Shown piece after piece: positions 5,139 to 5,393 of a DNA stretch of 5,393 nt. This DNA comes from Acidobacteriota bacterium (GTDB taxonomy: Bacteria; Acidobacteriota; Terriglobia; UBA7540). Within the stretch, counting starts at the first letter, position 1. Each line of letters starts with the position of its first letter. Below the pieces are notes generated by a model that saw nothing but the letters and a program-made list of their open reading frames with translations, was not told the DNA's origin and did no database searches. Where the stretch lies: NCBI GenBank assembly GCA_021827245.1, contig JAKAWN010000454.1, positions 1 to 5,393 of the forward strand, read 5' to 3'. The position numbers and the translations under genes are program-made.

Positions 5139-5393
5139 ATGTCATCAAACTCCAAAGTCACCTACCGCCCTGAGCTAGTTTTCGGGCTTGTTGGCGGAGC
5201 GGGAGTACGCCTCGATGCATTAGAGAGAGAGTTGAAAGACCATCTAGCAACATTCGAATACAAGTCCATAGATATTCGACTCTCTGCACTTCTGCCCAAT
5301 TCCAGCGACTGGCGAGAGCAGAAAGGAAGTGGTGAGTACGACCGCATAAGACATTACCAAGAAATGGGGAACGCCTTACGCCGACGGCTGGCT
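5139..5393 (+). CDS. N-terminus of a P-loop-like/antiphage dCTP-deaminase-type protein (partial, runs off right edge)
   Basis: Eighty-five residues are visible and the frame is open to the edge. The start ATG directly follows the TGA of the previous gene. The reading includes ELVFGLVGGAGVRLDALE (12-29), EYKSIDIRLSALL (40-52) and YDRIRHYQEMGNALR (67-81). This combination of a glycine-rich loop after a hydrophobic strand, an IRLS strand and a YxRI...MxxGNxLR helix resembles, from memory, the N-terminal nucleotide-kinase-like domain of antiphage dCTP deaminases (DcdV-type), which carry a cytidine deaminase domain further along. The loop G16-LVG-GAG-VR has no Walker A lysine, so it is degenerate. 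DcdV-type enzymes deplete dCTP during phage infection, so here the protein would be an effector or a target of the Ubl pathway (inference). Proof needs the C-terminal part, which is outside the window; another P-loop-fold protein is the main alternative. Confidence 0.6.
   Translation, partial: MSSNSKVTYRPELVFGLVGGAGVRLDALERELKDHLATFEYKSIDIRLSALLPNSSDWREQKGSGEYDRIRHYQEMGNALRRRLA

Overview
The window is compact bacterial DNA of medium GC. Genes abut or overlap, Shine-Dalgarno sites are strong, and one clear sigma70-type promoter is visible. Host taxonomy cannot be fixed from the sequence. The content is typical of an accessory or defence island: a DNA methyltransferase, an XRE/ImmA-type regulator pair, and an operon of ubiquitin-like (Ubl) conjugation genes leading into what looks like an antiphage dCTP-deaminase-type protein.

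Left half, minus strand, read from right to left: a short XRE-family HTH regulator (2176-2529), an ImmA/IrrE-type zinc peptidase 6 nt downstream (1639-2169), a 224-nt gap, an alpha-class DNA methyltransferase with an SPPY motif (80-1414), and possibly the first codons of another gene running off the left edge. The regulator has a near-consensus promoter (TTGACA-N16-TATACT on the minus strand). That promoter fixes its start at 2529 and excludes the longer upstream reading.

Right half, plus strand: a tightly packed operon begins at 2686. It encodes a single-domain Ubl of the multiubiquitin-domain type (2686-2997), an E2-like protein of the prokaryotic family E type (2999-3388), a JAB/JAMM metalloprotease fused to a ThiF/E1-like adenylyltransferase (3385-4770), and a DUF6527-like cysteine-containing protein (4767-5138). 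The last gene is cut by the right edge (5139-5393+) and its N-terminus resembles the degenerate P-loop domain of antiphage dCTP deaminases. Junctions are a 1-nt gap, two ATGA overlaps and one direct TGA-ATG abutment, so the genes are almost certainly co-transcribed and translationally coupled.

Working model (inference): the E1 domain activates the Ubl C-terminus and the E2-like protein passes it to a target. The JAB domain and/or the DUF6527-like protein trim the Ubl precursor or remove conjugates. The P-loop/deaminase-type protein would be an effector or a regulated partner. XRE and ImmA sit divergently upstream and share a 156-nt control region with the operon, so a signal-activated ImmA that relieves XRE repression is a plausible switch. 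The Ubl-E2-JAB/E1-DUF6527 core belongs to a known but little-studied class of bacterial Ubl operons; from memory, unchecked, recent work calls such operons Bub. The less familiar points here are: no cysteine at the usual E2 position or in the E1 crossover region; a Ubl tail that runs seven residues past Gly-Gly and whose codons double as the E2 gene's ribosome binding site; and the linkage to the ImmA switch and the deaminase-type gene.
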